Shown here: positions 1 through 8,793 of the stretch, in pieces
Layout of the letters: every line of letters begins with the position of its first letter
How positions within the stretch are numbered: the stretch's first letter is position 1
Source of the DNA: an uncultured Bacillaceae bacterium
GTDB taxonomy: Bacteria; Bacillota; Bacilli; Bacillales; Bacillaceae_L
Assembly: GCA_947497585.1 (NCBI GenBank)
Contig: CANMHG010000001.1
Location: 558,001 to 622,000 of the forward strand
DNA length: 64,000 nt
Direction of reading: 5' to 3'
Position numbers and translations under genes: made by a program
Notes under the pieces: generated by a model
What the model was told of the DNA's origin: nothing
What the model saw: only the letters and a program-made list of their open reading frames with translations
The model's database searches: none

Positions 1-2
1 CC

Positions 3-185
3 ATTGCAATCGCACATCGATTGTCAACTATTCAAGATGCAAATGAGATACTAGTATTACATCAGGGAGAAATTGTTGAACGTGGTACGCATCAAGAACT
101 GTTATCTATAAGAGGACTCTATTATAAGATGTATCTTCTACAAAATGGGCATCCAGAAGGTTTGGAAAAGGTTGTTGGGGAATAA
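3..185 (+). CDS. ABC transporter ATP-binding protein, C-terminal fragment
   Basis: The window opens inside this gene, so only about the last 60 residues are present. The visible part has the H-loop (AIAHRLSTI) followed by the typical end of an exporter nucleotide-binding domain (a valine/leucine-rich strand, then [13 protein letters not shown]). This pattern is characteristic of fused membrane-ATPase multidrug/lipid exporters of the MsbA/LmrA type. The Walker A, Walker B and membrane parts lie outside the window, so substrate and partner cannot be told. It ends just before a bidirectional terminator shared with the convergent Spo0E-like gene. Confidence 0.85.
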   Translation: MAIAHRLSTIQDANEILVLHQGEIVERGTHQELLSIRGLYYKMYLLQNGHPEGLEKVVGE

Positions 186-203
186 GGATAGGAATAAAAA
201 AAG

Positions 204-234
204 AAAGCCTCTTATGTATTTGAGAGGCTTTTTT
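204..234. terminator. bidirectional intrinsic terminator
   Basis: Stem arms AAAGCCTCT and AGAGGCTTT flank an A/T loop, with an A-run before and a T-run after. It serves the ABC gene on the plus strand and the convergent Spo0E-like gene on the minus strand, whose stop codon lies inside it. Confidence 0.8.
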
Positions 235-391
235 GTCTGAAGTTTGAATAATTATTATATTTATTTAGTAATGCATCCAATTCTTGACTGTGTTTAATAG
301 AAATGGAAGAAGATAGTCCATTTTTAAGGACAATATCAATAAGTTCGGCTCTTTTTTGTTCTATGGTTGCAAGCATTTCAGTTTTTGTCAC
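212..391 (-). CDS. Spo0E-like aspartyl-phosphate phosphatase (YnzD type)
   Basis: A small protein of about 59 residues with the Spo0E-family pattern: an N-terminal helix (IEQKRAEL), a turn, and the signature SQELDALLNKY. Family members dephosphorylate Spo0A~P and so delay sporulation. I chose the GTG start at 391 because an AAGGGA ribosome binding site sits 9 nt upstream; the in-frame ATG at 409 has no good site. In B. subtilis ynzD lies in the same place next to ccdA, which supports the call. It is convergent with the preceding ABC gene. The SQELD motif makes the family secure; the precise target (Spo0A~P) is from family knowledge. Confidence 0.85.
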   Translation of the reverse strand: MTKTEMLATIEQKRAELIDIVLKNGLSSSISIKHSQELDALLNKYNNYSNFRQKSLSNT

Positions 392-543
392 AACAGCCTG
401 TCCCTTCATCTTAAATCTATGTAATTATTATACTGTAAAATGGTAATTAATTCAAAGGAAAAAAGCTGGTAGATTTTAAAAGTATTCTAGTTTATTTCAC
501 TTTAATTCTTAGGGAGCATATTCTAATTAGGGAGAACACAAAA

Positions 544-572
544 TTGTAACATTCGTTCATGCAATGTATACG
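544..572 (+). promoter_or_regulatory. probable promoter of ccdA
   Basis: TTGTAA (544-549), a 17-nt spacer and TATACG (567-572) resemble a sigma-A promoter about 50 nt upstream of the ccdA start. The match is moderate and is based on spacing and position only. Confidence 0.4.
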
Positions 573-622
573 ATACTTTGCTAAAATAGAAAGGAACTAT
601 AGAGTTTAGGAGTTGTTAAATA

Positions 623-1330
623 ATGACAGATGTAAATTTGTTCTTAGCATTTGGTGCTGGCTTTCTTTCGTTTATCTCACCTTGCTGTTTACCACTGTAT
701 CCAGCATTTTTATCTTATATAACGGGAGTATCTGTTGGAGAATTAAAGTCTGATAATGCTATGTTACAGAAAAGAAGTATACTACATACAATCTTCTTTC
801 TATTAGGTTTTTCCTTAATTTTTGTAATGTTAGGTTTTGGAACGTCCTTTTTAGGACAATTCTTTAATGAATATCAAGATTTAATTAGACAGATTGGTGC
901 TATCCTAATAATCTTCTTTGGATTTGTAATTATTGGAGTGCTATCTCCTAAGTTCTTAATGAAGGATCGTAAATTTGAATTTAAAAATAGACCTACAGGC
1001 TATCTAGGTTCTACTTTAATTGGTATGGCTTTTGCCGCAGGCTGGACACCTTGTACCGGACCAATCTTAGCAGCAGTTATTGCATTAGCCGCATCAAATC
1101 CAGGATCAGGGATGGTATATATGATTGCTTATTCTCTAGGTTTTTCAATTCCATTTTTAATACTTTCATTCTTCCTAGGGAAAATGCAGTGGATTCGAAG
1201 AAATAGTGCTAAGATTGTAAAAGTTGGTGGATATACAATGATAATAATGGGAGTTGTATTATTCTTTGATTGGATGACAAAAATTATCGTTTACTTAACT
1301 CCTATTTTTGGTGGTTTCACTGGTTTTTAA
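623..1330 (+). CDS. ccdA: Cytochrome c biogenesis protein CcdA
   Basis: A 235-residue polytopic membrane protein of the DsbD/CcdA family with about six hydrophobic segments. It carries the two conserved cysteine contexts, SPCC (Cys21/22) and WTPCTGP (Cys144), which shuttle electrons from cytoplasmic thioredoxin to the outer face, where they keep apocytochrome c and spore-coat or cell-wall thiols reduced. Length is typical for the small CcdA forms. A GGAG site lies 12 nt before the ATG. The downstream yneI and ccdC genes repeat the B. subtilis order, and a membrane-anchored thioredoxin-like protein (YneN) is found further on at 17.2 kb. Confidence 0.93.
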   Translation: MTDVNLFLAFGAGFLSFISPCCLPLYPAFLSYITGVSVGELKSDNAMLQKRSILHTIFFLLGFSLIFVMLGFGTSFLGQFFNEYQDLIRQIGAILIIFFGFVIIGVLSPKFLMKDRKFEFKNRPTGYLGSTLIGMAFAAGWTPCTGPILAAVIALAASNPGSGMVYMIAYSLGFSIPFLILSFFLGKMQWIRRNSAKIVKVGGYTMIIMGVVLFFDWMTKIIVYLTPIFGGFTGF

Positions 1331-1443
1331 TAAACGTAAAAGAAAATTATATTTTTATGAGACTATTTTACTATATCTCTTCAGTGATTTTTGTTATAAT
1401 CTAAACAAGCTATTCTTCTTTGTAAGTCTGAGGAGGTATTATT

Positions 1444-1803
1444 TTGGCAAAAATTCTTGTAGTTGATGATGCAAAATTTATGCGATTAACGCTTTCAAGT
1501 ATTTTAAGTAAAGCTAATCACGAGGTTATTGGTGAAGCAGAAAACGGCAAGGAAGCGGTTGAATTATATCGGCAACTTAACCCAGACTTAGTCACTATGG
1601 ATATTACCATGCCAGAAATGAACGGATTAGATGCTGTAAAATTAATAAAAAAAGAGAATCCAAGTGCTGTAATTATTATGTGTTCTGCAATGGGGCAGTC
1701 CAAAATGGTCGTTGAAGCCATTGAAGCTGGTGCCAAGGACTTTATCGTCAAACCCTTTGATGAGGGAAGGGTATTGGAGGCAATAAATAGAGTACTTACG
1801 TAA
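1444..1803 (+). CDS. yneI: CheY-like single-domain response regulator (YneI/CcdB)
   Basis: A 119-residue receiver domain with no output domain. The acidic pair Asp8-Asp9, the phosphoacceptor Asp53 (in TMDITMPEMNG), Ser81 and Lys103 (IVKPF) are all in place, so it should be phosphorylatable. The start is TTG, supported by a strong GAGGAGG site 9 nt upstream. In B. subtilis the orthologue sits between ccdA and ccdC but is not needed for cytochrome c maturation. The CheY-like form suggests phosphorelay signalling by protein-protein contact; the partner is unknown. Confidence 0.9.
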   Translation: MAKILVVDDAKFMRLTLSSILSKANHEVIGEAENGKEAVELYRQLNPDLVTMDITMPEMNGLDAVKLIKKENPSAVIIMCSAMGQSKMVVEAIEAGAKDFIVKPFDEGRVLEAINRVLT

Positions 1804-1850
1804 ATAAACAAAACCATTTACGGGTTACGTCGTAGATGGTTTTGTTTATT
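1803..1850. terminator. long hairpin terminator between yneI and ccdC
   Basis: A perfect 15-bp stem (AATAAACAAAACCAT paired with ATGGTTTTGTTTATT) overlapping the yneI stop codon. The T-rich 3' arm makes it a plausible terminator in both directions. Confidence 0.7.
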
Positions 1851-1905
1851 CCTGTTTCGCTTTATGATATATATAGGGAAGTGGAAATTGAAAGGAACTG
1901 ATTCT

Positions 1906-2382
1906 ATGGTAATTGCTTCATCGATTGTTGCAGTGTTCATGGCAACTCTAATGATGTTTGTCAGGATGCGAGCAGCAAAAAAACCTACAAATGTAAAGAA
2001 AATCATACTACCACCACTTTTAATGAGCACTGGCGCTCTTATGTTTGTTCATCCGATGTTTAGAGTGACTACACTTGAGCTTCTTGAAGCACTGACTGTA
2101 GGTTTACTGTTTTCTATACTTTTAATCAAAACTTCTAACTTTGAGATTAAGGGAAATGATATTTATCTGAAAGCATCGAAAGCCTTTATCTATGTTTTAG
2201 TAGGATTATTGGTGATAAGAATTGTGTTAAAATATCTTTTGAGCTCAACCATTGATTTTGGGGAATTGAGCGGAATGTTTTGGATTCTTGCATTTGGCAT
2301 GATTGTTCCATGGAGAATTGCGATGCTGTACAAGTTTAAAAAACTAAAAACAGAATTGGTAATTTCAAGTCGCCATATATAA
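1906..2382 (+). CDS. ccdC: CcdC family membrane protein (YneJ)
   Basis: About 158 residues with four to five hydrophobic segments. The motif KKPTNVKKIILPP after the first segment is typical of the CcdC/YneJ family linked to the ccdA locus. I place the start at ATG 1906, where AAAGGA lies 9 nt upstream and the protein begins MVIASSIVAVFMATL; an in-frame ATG at 1864 would add 14 residues but has no ribosome binding site. The molecular role is not well defined; in B. subtilis ccdC is dispensable for cytochrome c maturation. The identity is from sequence pattern and gene order. Confidence 0.85.
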   Translation: MVIASSIVAVFMATLMMFVRMRAAKKPTNVKKIILPPLLMSTGALMFVHPMFRVTTLELLEALTVGLLFSILLIKTSNFEIKGNDIYLKASKAFIYVLVGLLVIRIVLKYLLSSTIDFGELSGMFWILAFGMIVPWRIAMLYKFKKLKTELVISSRHI

Positions 2383-2383
2383 T

Positions 2384-2429
2384 AAAAAAGCGTCAGATGT
2401 CATAAAAAATGGACACCTGACGCTTTTTT
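2384..2429. terminator. bidirectional terminator between ccdC and yneK
   Basis: Arms AAAAAAGCGTCAG and CTGACGCTTTTTT (13 bp), extended by a TGTC/GACA inner pairing. It lies between convergent genes and has runs of A and T on both sides. Confidence 0.88.
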
Positions 2430-2859
2430 AAAATAATTGCTGATAAGGAGTTATATCAATTTTTTGTTCACGTAACGTTCTAAGTAAAAATTTATGATCA
2501 CGTTTAGGAGTAGCAATAATATATCCTCTGACTACAAGATCTTGTGTTATAGCATTTGCTTTTTCATCCAAAGCAAGCTTTCCAATCGTACCAGCAATTT
2601 TCTGTCGTGCAATATCTCTGAATAGCTCTGGAACGGGTTTTACTAACTCCTCGAGTAAGGCTTTTTCTTCATCCCTCCATAAGCTAATTGTTTCGTTTAG
2701 GTAATGCTCCTGCCAGTCTAATTCAGATTTACCATCTTCCTTTGGGAGCCTTTTTAGAAATTTACGAAACATAAAAAATCCACCAATTGACATCATTGTT
2801 GGTAGGAATATAACCCAAAACAATATAAGCCATAAAAACCAGCCCTCTAACTTCACCAT
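2428..2859 (-). CDS. yneK: DUF2621 family protein (YneK)
   Basis: A 143-residue protein with one N-terminal membrane segment (residues 8-30) followed by a charged cytoplasmic domain with sequences such as LDWQEHYLNETISLW and VRGYIIATPKRDHKFLL. This is the YneK/DUF2621 family found after ccdC in Bacillus, transcribed towards it as here. Function is not established. The start follows a GGTGA-type site at 2862-2868 (minus strand). Anchoring suggests a membrane-associated role, but that is inference. Confidence 0.8.
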   Translation of the reverse strand: MVKLEGWFLWLILFWVIFLPTMMSIGGFFMFRKFLKRLPKEDGKSELDWQEHYLNETISLWRDEEKALLEELVKPVPELFRDIARQKIAGTIGKLALDEKANAITQDLVVRGYIIATPKRDHKFLLRTLREQKIDITPYQQLF

Positions 2860-3061
2860 TTGTTCACCTCAAAACCTTTAAAACATTCAATTCTCTGTCT
2901 ACATTATAGCCGATGTTGTCCATTAGATAAAATAAATTATTTCGAAATAGAGGATTTAGTGGACAAACACTGCATGTCTACTTACATTGGATTTTTCTCC
3001 ATATTCAGCTATTAGCCGCTATTTTCAAGCCTGAGAAAGGATTATGGAAATTTATCGTTAA

Positions 3062-3076
3062 ATGATAACGCTTACA
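3062..3076 (+). promoter_or_regulatory. candidate cre (CcpA) site upstream of proC
   Basis: ATGATAACGCTTACA matches the cre consensus WTGNAANCGNWNNCW at all but one fixed position. It lies about 45 nt upstream of the proposed -35 box, where CcpA usually activates. Inference from sequence only. Confidence 0.4.
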
Positions 3077-3118
3077 CTAACTAATTGGCCAATATCCACA
3101 TGACATGTTCAAAAAGCC

Positions 3119-3146
3119 TTGAATAACGATATCAATCTGCTACTAT
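3119..3146 (+). promoter_or_regulatory. probable sigma-A promoter of proC-proB-proA
   Basis: TTGAAT (3119-3124), a 16-nt spacer and TACTAT (3141-3146) lie 38 nt before the proC start. Confidence 0.55.
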
Positions 3147-3183
3147 AAAGTCATTGTAAAAAATGAAACTAAGGAGAGGTTAG

Positions 3184-4029
3184 ATGTTAAAGCATAAAAA
3201 GGTTGCTTTTCTTGGTGCAGGATCAATGGCAGAAGCAATGATTGCTGGTATTGTAAATGCAAATAAAGTTCCATCTAAACAAATTATCGTTACAAATAAT
3301 AGTAATCAAACTCGCTTAATAGAGCTTGAAAATAAATATGGAATTACAGGATTGACTCGTGAAAATTTAAGTCTTAATGAAATTGATATTCTTATTTTGG
3401 CAATGAAGCCTAAGGATGCTGAAAAAGCCTTATTATCAATTAAAGATAAAATTACTCCTAATCAGTTAGTCTTATCCGTACTAGCAGGAATTTCTACTTC
3501 ATTTATGGAACAGAATTTAAAGGCTGGTCAACAGGTAATTAGAGTGATGCCGAATACTTCGAGTATGATTGGAGAATCTGCAACCGCCATTTCTAGAGGA
3601 AAATTTACCGAAGATGATCAAGTCAAGGTTGCAAAAGAACTTTTAGAAGCAATTGGAGAAGTATACTTGATAGAAGAAGATAAAATGGATATCTTTACTG
3701 GTATTGCAGGGAGTGGGCCGGCCTACTTTTACTACCTAATGGAACACATGGAGATTGCTGGTAAAGATGCCGGTCTAGATGAAGAGACTTCCCGAAAAAT
3801 TGCATCACAAACGATACTTGGTGCAGCCAAAATGATGATGGAAAATGATACAACACCAGCTGACTTACGAGAAAAGGTTACGTCTCCTAATGGAACAACA
3901 GCGGCTGGATTAGAAGCGCTTGCCAAACATGGCGGTGGTAAAGCGATAAAGCAAGCTATTCAACATGCGGCGAAACGCTCAAAAGAAATAAGTGCTCAAA
4001 TGAAAAATAAAACAATTGTATTAAACTAA
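3184..4029 (+). CDS. proC: Pyrroline-5-carboxylate reductase
   Basis: A 281-residue enzyme that reduces pyrroline-5-carboxylate to proline with NAD(P)H, the last step of proline synthesis. The Rossmann motif GAGSMAEAM is at residues 11-19, AMKPKD near 74, and the C-terminal signature AGSGPAYFYYLMEHMEIAGKD around residue 176. The start follows AAGGAGAGG by 5 nt. It heads a three-gene operon with proB (47-nt gap) and proA. B. subtilis has several paralogues (ProG, ProH, ProI); the anabolic proB-proA neighbours suggest a ProI/ProH role, but which one cannot be decided from sequence alone. Confidence 0.95.
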   Translation: MLKHKKVAFLGAGSMAEAMIAGIVNANKVPSKQIIVTNNSNQTRLIELENKYGITGLTRENLSLNEIDILILAMKPKDAEKALLSIKDKITPNQLVLSVLAGISTSFMEQNLKAGQQVIRVMPNTSSMIGESATAISRGKFTEDDQVKVAKELLEAIGEVYLIEEDKMDIFTGIAGSGPAYFYYLMEHMEIAGKDAGLDEETSRKIASQTILGAAKMMMENDTTPADLREKVTSPNGTTAAGLEALAKHGGGKAIKQAIQHAAKRSKEISAQMKNKTIVLN

Positions 4030-4076
4030 TCATAGTTGAAAAAAATCAACAAACAGAGAGAAATAGGAGTGATAGA

Positions 4077-5210
4077 ATGACCTCATGCACCGAGAATAAG
4101 CGAATCATTGTTAAGATAGGTAGCAGTTCATTAACTAGCCAACATGGAGAAGTTAGTCGGCGCAAACTCGAGAAACTAGTTGATGAAATCGTGCAATTAA
4201 AAGATGAAGGTCATGAAGTACTCGTCGTTTCATCAGGTGCAGTAGCAGCAGGATATCGTAAGCTTGGGTGTTTAGAAAGACCAACTTCTTTACCTGAAAA
4301 GCAAGCTGCAGCATCCATTGGGCAAGGATTATTAATGGAGGCTTACTCTGAATTATTATTGTCCCATGGTTACGTAGCTTCTCAAATCTTAATTACACGA
4401 AGTGATTTTTTAAATGAAAATCGCTACAACAATGTAAGAAACACCTTAAATGTATTGTTAGAGAGAGGAATCATTCCTATCGTCAATGAAAATGATACAG
4501 TGACTGTCGATCGTCTGCGTTTTGGCGATAATGATACGCTTTCTGCAAAAGTAGCTGGACTTGTTGATGCTAACATGCTTATTATCCTTTCTGATATAGA
4601 AGGTTTATATAATGCAGATCCAAGAACAAATAGTGACGCTCGCCTAGTTGAAAAAGTCCATAATATTACACCTGCTATTGAGGCGGCTGCTGGTGATTCA
4701 GGTAGTGCTGTTGGAACAGGCGGCATGCGTTCAAAAATTGATGCAGTTAAAATTGCAATGGCTTCTGGAATATCTACGTTTCTTGGTAAGGCAGGAACTA
4801 AAAATATTTTAGTAGATGCCGTCAACGAAAGTGCAAAAGGTACGTATTTTGTACCTAAAACAGATGTTACTAATTTGGATCAGAAAAAGCAGTGGATTGC
4901 ATTTAATTCCGGACCAGAGGGAGAAGTGTATATCACAGAAGATGCAAAGACAAAAATGATCAACCAAAAAACAGGTTTATTACGTGAGGGTATTGTTGAA
5001 ATAAATGGTGAATTTAAAAAAGGTTCAGTTGTGCGAATTATGGATCATGAAGGTAATTCGGTTGGGCTAGGCGTGATTAATTGTTCCTACGAGCAGTTAA
5101 ATTTAATACTAGGGGAAGCGAAGCCGCTTCAATCGACCAATGAAAAAGTGGTAGTAGATCATGATGACCTAGTATGCCATATCGATTTTTCAATTCCAGC
5201 TGGATTATAG
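4077..5210 (+). CDS. proB: Glutamate 5-kinase
   Basis: A 377-residue enzyme that phosphorylates glutamate to gamma-glutamyl phosphate, the first step of proline synthesis. The N-terminal amino-acid kinase domain (KIGSSSLT, VSSGAVAAG, NENDTV, TGGMRSK) is followed by a C-terminal PUA domain from about residue 280, so it is the full-length type. AGGAGT lies 6 nt before the ATG. It is the middle gene of the proC-proB-proA operon. Family knowledge says anabolic forms are proline-feedback inhibited while osmostress forms are less so; the sequence does not settle this. Confidence 0.95.
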   Translation: MTSCTENKRIIVKIGSSSLTSQHGEVSRRKLEKLVDEIVQLKDEGHEVLVVSSGAVAAGYRKLGCLERPTSLPEKQAAASIGQGLLMEAYSELLLSHGYVASQILITRSDFLNENRYNNVRNTLNVLLERGIIPIVNENDTVTVDRLRFGDNDTLSAKVAGLVDANMLIILSDIEGLYNADPRTNSDARLVEKVHNITPAIEAAAGDSGSAVGTGGMRSKIDAVKIAMASGISTFLGKAGTKNILVDAVNESAKGTYFVPKTDVTNLDQKKQWIAFNSGPEGEVYITEDAKTKMINQKTGLLREGIVEINGEFKKGSVVRIMDHEGNSVGLGVINCSYEQLNLILGEAKPLQSTNEKVVVDHDDLVCHIDFSIPAGL

Positions 5211-5251
5211 ATTTAACTAATTATAACTAATTTATCATAAGGGGGAATTTG

Positions 5252-6520
5252 ATGACGTTATTAACAACATCAAACGAAATTAATGTAGAATTACAAGCTA
5301 TTCAAGCAAAGAAGGCGGCTAAAATACTAAGTGCTTTAACTACAAAAGAGAAAAATGAAGCATTGACTATTTTAGCCGATAAGCTTGAAGCGGAATATAA
5401 AACTATTTTAAAAGCAAATGAATTGGATCTAGCTAATGGAAAAGAACAAAATTTCGAAGAAGCCTTTATGGATAGACTTTCACTAACAAAAGAGAGAATA
5501 TACGACTTTTCTAAAGGACTAAGAGAAGTCGTAGAATTAGAGGACCCAACTGGAGATGTTTTATCTAATTGGACACTTGAAAATGGTTTAAAGGTAGAGC
5601 AGGTAAGAGTGCCACTAGGAGTTATTGGAATGATTTATGAGGCACGACCAAATGTTACAGTAGATGCAACAGGTCTCGCGTTAAAGTCTGGAAATGCAAT
5701 TATCTTAAAAGGTGGTTCCTCTGCAATTAACACCAATAAAGTTATTGTTGATGTGATTCATCAGGGATTAGAGGAGACGAAAATACCTAAGGAAGCTGTT
5801 CAGTTTATTGCTAGTACTGATCGCGCAGCTACTAAGCAATTGTTTACAATGAAAGAGTATATTGACGTTTTAATTCCGCGTGGTGGAGGTGCGTTGATTA
5901 ACGCAGTCGTTAATAATGCAACTGTACCTGTACTAGAAACAGGTGTAGGAAATTGTCATATCTATATCGACCGAGCAGCAGATGTAGATAAAGCATTATC
6001 CATTTTAATCAATGCAAAAACCGATCGCCCTGCTGTTTGTAATGCGGCTGAAACAGTGATTATTCATGAAGATTGGTTTAAAGCTAATGTAGCTACTTTA
6101 CTTTCTTCATTAAATGATCATGGTGTAAGCATTCGAGGAGATCAGGCAGTGCTGGACGAAATACCAGGTGCTACACTCGCAGAAGAAAAAGACTGGGCAG
6201 AAGAGTTTTTAGGGTTAACTATTGCTATGAAGATCGTAAAAAATATAGATGAGGCAATTGAACATATCGATCAATATGGTACAAAGCACTCAGAAGCAAT
6301 TATTACTGAAGATAAAATAGCTGCAGCTACATTTATGAAACAGGTAGATGCAGCTGCATTATATCATAATGCTTCAACAAGATTTACCGATGGTGGAGCA
6401 TTAGGTTTTGGTGCTGAAATAGGAATTTCAACGCAAAAGCTTCATGCACGTGGTCCCATGGGACTTCCAGCATTAACGACATGCAAATATTTAATGACTG
6501 GTGACGGTCATATCCGTTAA
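5252..6520 (+). CDS. proA: Gamma-glutamyl phosphate reductase
   Basis: A 422-residue aldehyde-dehydrogenase-fold enzyme that reduces gamma-glutamyl phosphate to glutamate semialdehyde, which cyclises to the ProC substrate. Visible family signatures are VRVPLGVIGMIYEARPNVT, the catalytic cysteine in RPAVCNAAET, and a C-terminal HARGPMGLPALTT. The ATG at 5252 is chosen over an adjoining TTG at 5249 because GGGGG ends 6 nt before it. It ends the operon, and a strong terminator follows. Confidence 0.95.
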   Translation: MTLLTTSNEINVELQAIQAKKAAKILSALTTKEKNEALTILADKLEAEYKTILKANELDLANGKEQNFEEAFMDRLSLTKERIYDFSKGLREVVELEDPTGDVLSNWTLENGLKVEQVRVPLGVIGMIYEARPNVTVDATGLALKSGNAIILKGGSSAINTNKVIVDVIHQGLEETKIPKEAVQFIASTDRAATKQLFTMKEYIDVLIPRGGGALINAVVNNATVPVLETGVGNCHIYIDRAADVDKALSILINAKTDRPAVCNAAETVIIHEDWFKANVATLLSSLNDHGVSIRGDQAVLDEIPGATLAEEKDWAEEFLGLTIAMKIVKNIDEAIEHIDQYGTKHSEAIITEDKIAAATFMKQVDAAALYHNASTRFTDGGALGFGAEIGISTQKLHARGPMGLPALTTCKYLMTGDGHIR

Positions 6521-6535
6521 AGTCAACTTGAAGTT

Positions 6536-6563
6536 AACCCAAGCATTAATGCTTGGGTTTTTA
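6536..6563 (+). terminator. terminator of the proline operon
   Basis: A perfect 12-bp self-complementary stem, AACCCAAGCATT with AATGCTTGGGTT, followed by a T-run. Confidence 0.9.
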
Positions 6564-6631
6564 CTTTTTAAGAATTATGTAATATAATCACTATAGTCGG
6601 AAAATTAAAAACTTTTCAGAGGTGAGCACTA

Positions 6632-7033
6632 GTGTTTATAAAAGTAATCGAACCTCGAGTTTCGGAAACAGATGGAGCAGGTCATATCAACAATACAACC
6701 ATACCAGTTTGGTTTGAGTCAGGCCGTGATGAAATCTTTCGAATATTTACACCGAGCTTATCCTTTCAGGAATGGAAATGTGTTATTGTAAAAATGAATG
6801 TAGAATATGTAGGACAAATCTATTATGGCAGCCCAATCACTGTTATGACTTGGATTTCTAGGATTGGGAAATCCAGTTTCGAGGTGTATGAGGAAATACA
6901 TCAAGACCAAAAACTATGTGCAAAGGGTAATGCTACATATGTTAATTTTAACTTTGTTACTCAAAAGTCAGAACCGATACCTGAGGAAATCAGAAATGAA
7001 CTGAAGCCTCATTTATTGGTTATCAAAGACTAA
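6632..7033 (+). CDS. Acyl-CoA thioesterase, 4HBT hot-dog family
   Basis: A 133-residue hot-dog fold protein with the 4-hydroxybenzoyl-CoA thioesterase pattern: VSETDGAGHINNTTIPVWFE (the catalytic acid/asparagine region) and KMNVEYVGQIYYGSPI. It probably hydrolyses acyl-CoA or acyl-ACP thioesters; the substrate cannot be read. The GTG start follows GAGGTGAG by about 6 nt. A second 4HBT protein (YneP type) lies at 18.7 kb. It is monocistronic, convergent with the histidine kinase gene. Confidence 0.82.
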   Translation: MFIKVIEPRVSETDGAGHINNTTIPVWFESGRDEIFRIFTPSLSFQEWKCVIVKMNVEYVGQIYYGSPITVMTWISRIGKSSFEVYEEIHQDQKLCAKGNATYVNFNFVTQKSEPIPEEIRNELKPHLLVIKD

Positions 7034-7035
7034 AA

Positions 7036-7062
7036 AAGCTAAAACACGATGTGTTTTAGCTT
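7036..7062. terminator. terminator between thioesterase and histidine kinase
   Basis: A 12-bp stem, AAGCTAAAACAC with GTGTTTTAGCTT. The A-run on its plus-strand 5' side gives a U-run to the minus-strand transcript, so it mainly serves the kinase gene. Confidence 0.8.
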
Positions 7063-8345
7063 ACAGATTTAGTCTTATATGTATGTTCTATAGTTAGTTC
7101 TTGAGCAACAATAGGAAAGTTAATTGCAAATTTAGTTCCCTTTCCTATTTCACTTGTTACATCAATACTCCCACTCATGGCTTTAATAAGACTGTAAACT
7201 ACCATCATTCCTAACCCTGTACCCTTATAGCCTTTAGTGGTGAAATAGGGTTCTCCAAGCCGTTTTAGCTGTTCATTTGTCATGCCAACCCCTGTATCAC
7301 TGATGGATAATTTATATTGCCCTTCAGTAACCTCCGATTGTATTGTTAAAAATCCACCTTGTGGCATTGCTTCAATACTATTTTTTAAAATATTTACAAG
7401 ACATTGTTGAAGATAACTGCGGTCACCTTTTATCTGACTGTTAGCGGTATTATTTTCTATTACAACGGAATGACGATTTGCCAATGGAGTGATAAGCTCT
7501 GTCGCCTTTTTGATTTCTAAACCGATATCTAAAACTTCGACATTTGAAATATCCGGCTTAGCAAATGTTAGGTAGTCAGAAATTATGTTTTCTGCACTGT
7601 CTAATTGCTCCATTGCAATCTGTAGAAACTCTTGCCTTTTTTTGAATGAAAGATCTTTGTCAGTTTGTAATAACTGTAAAAATCCTCTAGTTACTGTTAA
7701 CGGATTCCTTATTTCATGTCCCACACTAGCTGCTAAATGACTTACAGCCTCTAGTTTCTTTGCCCTAATAATTTTTTCTCTAATGAGTAATGTTTTTTTC
7801 GTGGTTTCGAATAATAAGGTTACTAGACCAACACTAATCGATTGAATAACTGCAAACCCAATCCATATCTCCAATGACAAATTTACATTAAAGTAATTAT
7901 GAATAACCAGTAAAGTCGATGTTGTAACGACAAGTGATAGGGCGGTTGATACTATTACCTTTTGGTATGTTCGAACATTAATAAAAAATTGATGCAATAG
8001 TATAGACAGCAGAACTGTGCCGCCAGAATTGATTAGTGTTGCATAAAATCCGGTTCCACCGTACCAATAACGGATCGTTATACAAATTACTAAAAGGGGT
8101 AATCCAACTCGGTAGCCGCCGTACAATGTAGCTAAGATTAATGGAATGTACCTATAATCAAAGCGCATTCCAGATGAATCCTCAAACGGAGTGATCATCA
8201 CAAGAATCATTGAGAGAGTTGAAAATAAGAAAAAGGTTAGAGGAGATGGTTTCTTATCATACCAATCATTATATATTTGAAAAAGAAATAGCAATGTAAA
8301 GATAAATAGCAATCCAATTAATAACTCCATTATGGCTAATGGCAT
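7056..8345 (-). CDS. Membrane-bound sensor histidine kinase, 5TM-type
   Basis: 429 residues. About six N-terminal hydrophobic segments (residues 5-180) include the GGYRVGL signature of the 5TM-LYT sensor module. They are followed by a HisKA domain with the phosphoacceptor His210 in SVGHEIRNPLT and a HATPase domain (N box NILKNSIEAM, G boxes DTGVGM and GTGLGM). The H-box form and domain order resemble the Bacillus sporulation phosphorelay kinases such as KinB, which lack a co-transcribed regulator; none is adjacent here either. GGAGG lies 6 nt before the ATG. The signal sensed is unknown; feeding Spo0F is inference. Confidence 0.88.
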   Translation of the reverse strand: MPLAIMELLIGLLFIFTLLFLFQIYNDWYDKKPSPLTFFLFSTLSMILVMITPFEDSSGMRFDYRYIPLILATLYGGYRVGLPLLVICITIRYWYGGTGFYATLINSGGTVLLSILLHQFFINVRTYQKVIVSTALSLVVTTSTLLVIHNYFNVNLSLEIWIGFAVIQSISVGLVTLLFETTKKTLLIREKIIRAKKLEAVSHLAASVGHEIRNPLTVTRGFLQLLQTDKDLSFKKRQEFLQIAMEQLDSAENIISDYLTFAKPDISNVEVLDIGLEIKKATELITPLANRHSVVIENNTANSQIKGDRSYLQQCLVNILKNSIEAMPQGGFLTIQSEVTEGQYKLSISDTGVGMTNEQLKRLGEPYFTTKGYKGTGLGMMVVYSLIKAMSGSIDVTSEIGKGTKFAINFPIVAQELTIEHTYKTKSVS

Positions 8346-8569
8346 GTATACCTCCGATACCTCTTTTTGGATTTGTTATGTTTTATTTATTATATATGGA
8401 ATAAATAGGCATTGACAATAAAAAAATGTCGAAACAAAAAGGTAAGAAGTGAACTTTGTAAAATGATGCTAACCTATCTGGTACATATTTAACTCTAAAA
8501 TAAGCAAATTATGAAGGAACGGAATTGAAATTTTAAAGGGTAGGTTACTTCTGAAAGGAGGACAAGTAC

Positions 8570-8782
8570 ATGCCAAATGTAGAAGTAAGTTGTTCTATTT
8601 CAAATTGTACTTTTTATGGGGAAGGAAATGTCTGTCGTGCGGAAAAAATCATGGTAGATTTAGACCGTCATTCAGGCTATAATTCAGAGTTTGCAGAGGA
8701 ATTTGGATATAAAGATCATATTGATGAAGCAGCAAAATCTGCTCAAACTTGTTGTAGGACGTTTAAACCTAAAGAAAAGTAA
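8570..8782 (+). CDS. DUF1540 cysteine-motif protein
   Basis: A 70-residue protein with the DUF1540 pattern: an N-terminal VSCSISNCTFYGEGNVCRA cysteine cluster and a C-terminal QTCCRTFKP. Four to five conserved cysteines suggest metal binding; function is unknown. A strong GGAGGA site precedes the ATG by 9 nt. It stands alone between the kinase and the selenocysteine locus and has its own terminator. Confidence 0.85.
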   Translation: MPNVEVSCSISNCTFYGEGNVCRAEKIMVDLDRHSGYNSEFAEEFGYKDHIDEAAKSAQTCCRTFKPKEK

Positions 8783-8793
8783 GAAAGAATAAG

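Larger units (their letters stand above)
2860..3183. other. 324-bp intergenic region upstream of the proline operon
   Basis: The stretch between divergent yneK and proC holds a sigma-A-like promoter and a CcpA-like site (separate entries). I looked for a T-box leader, which controls some Bacillus proline biosynthesis operons, and see no AGGGTGGNACCGCG-like box or terminator pair. No small open reading frame with a ribosome binding site stands out. Confidence 0.5.

Noticed and set aside
2860..3183. T-box leader for the proline operon
   Set aside because: No T-box consensus, specifier hairpin or terminator/antiterminator pair is visible upstream of proC.
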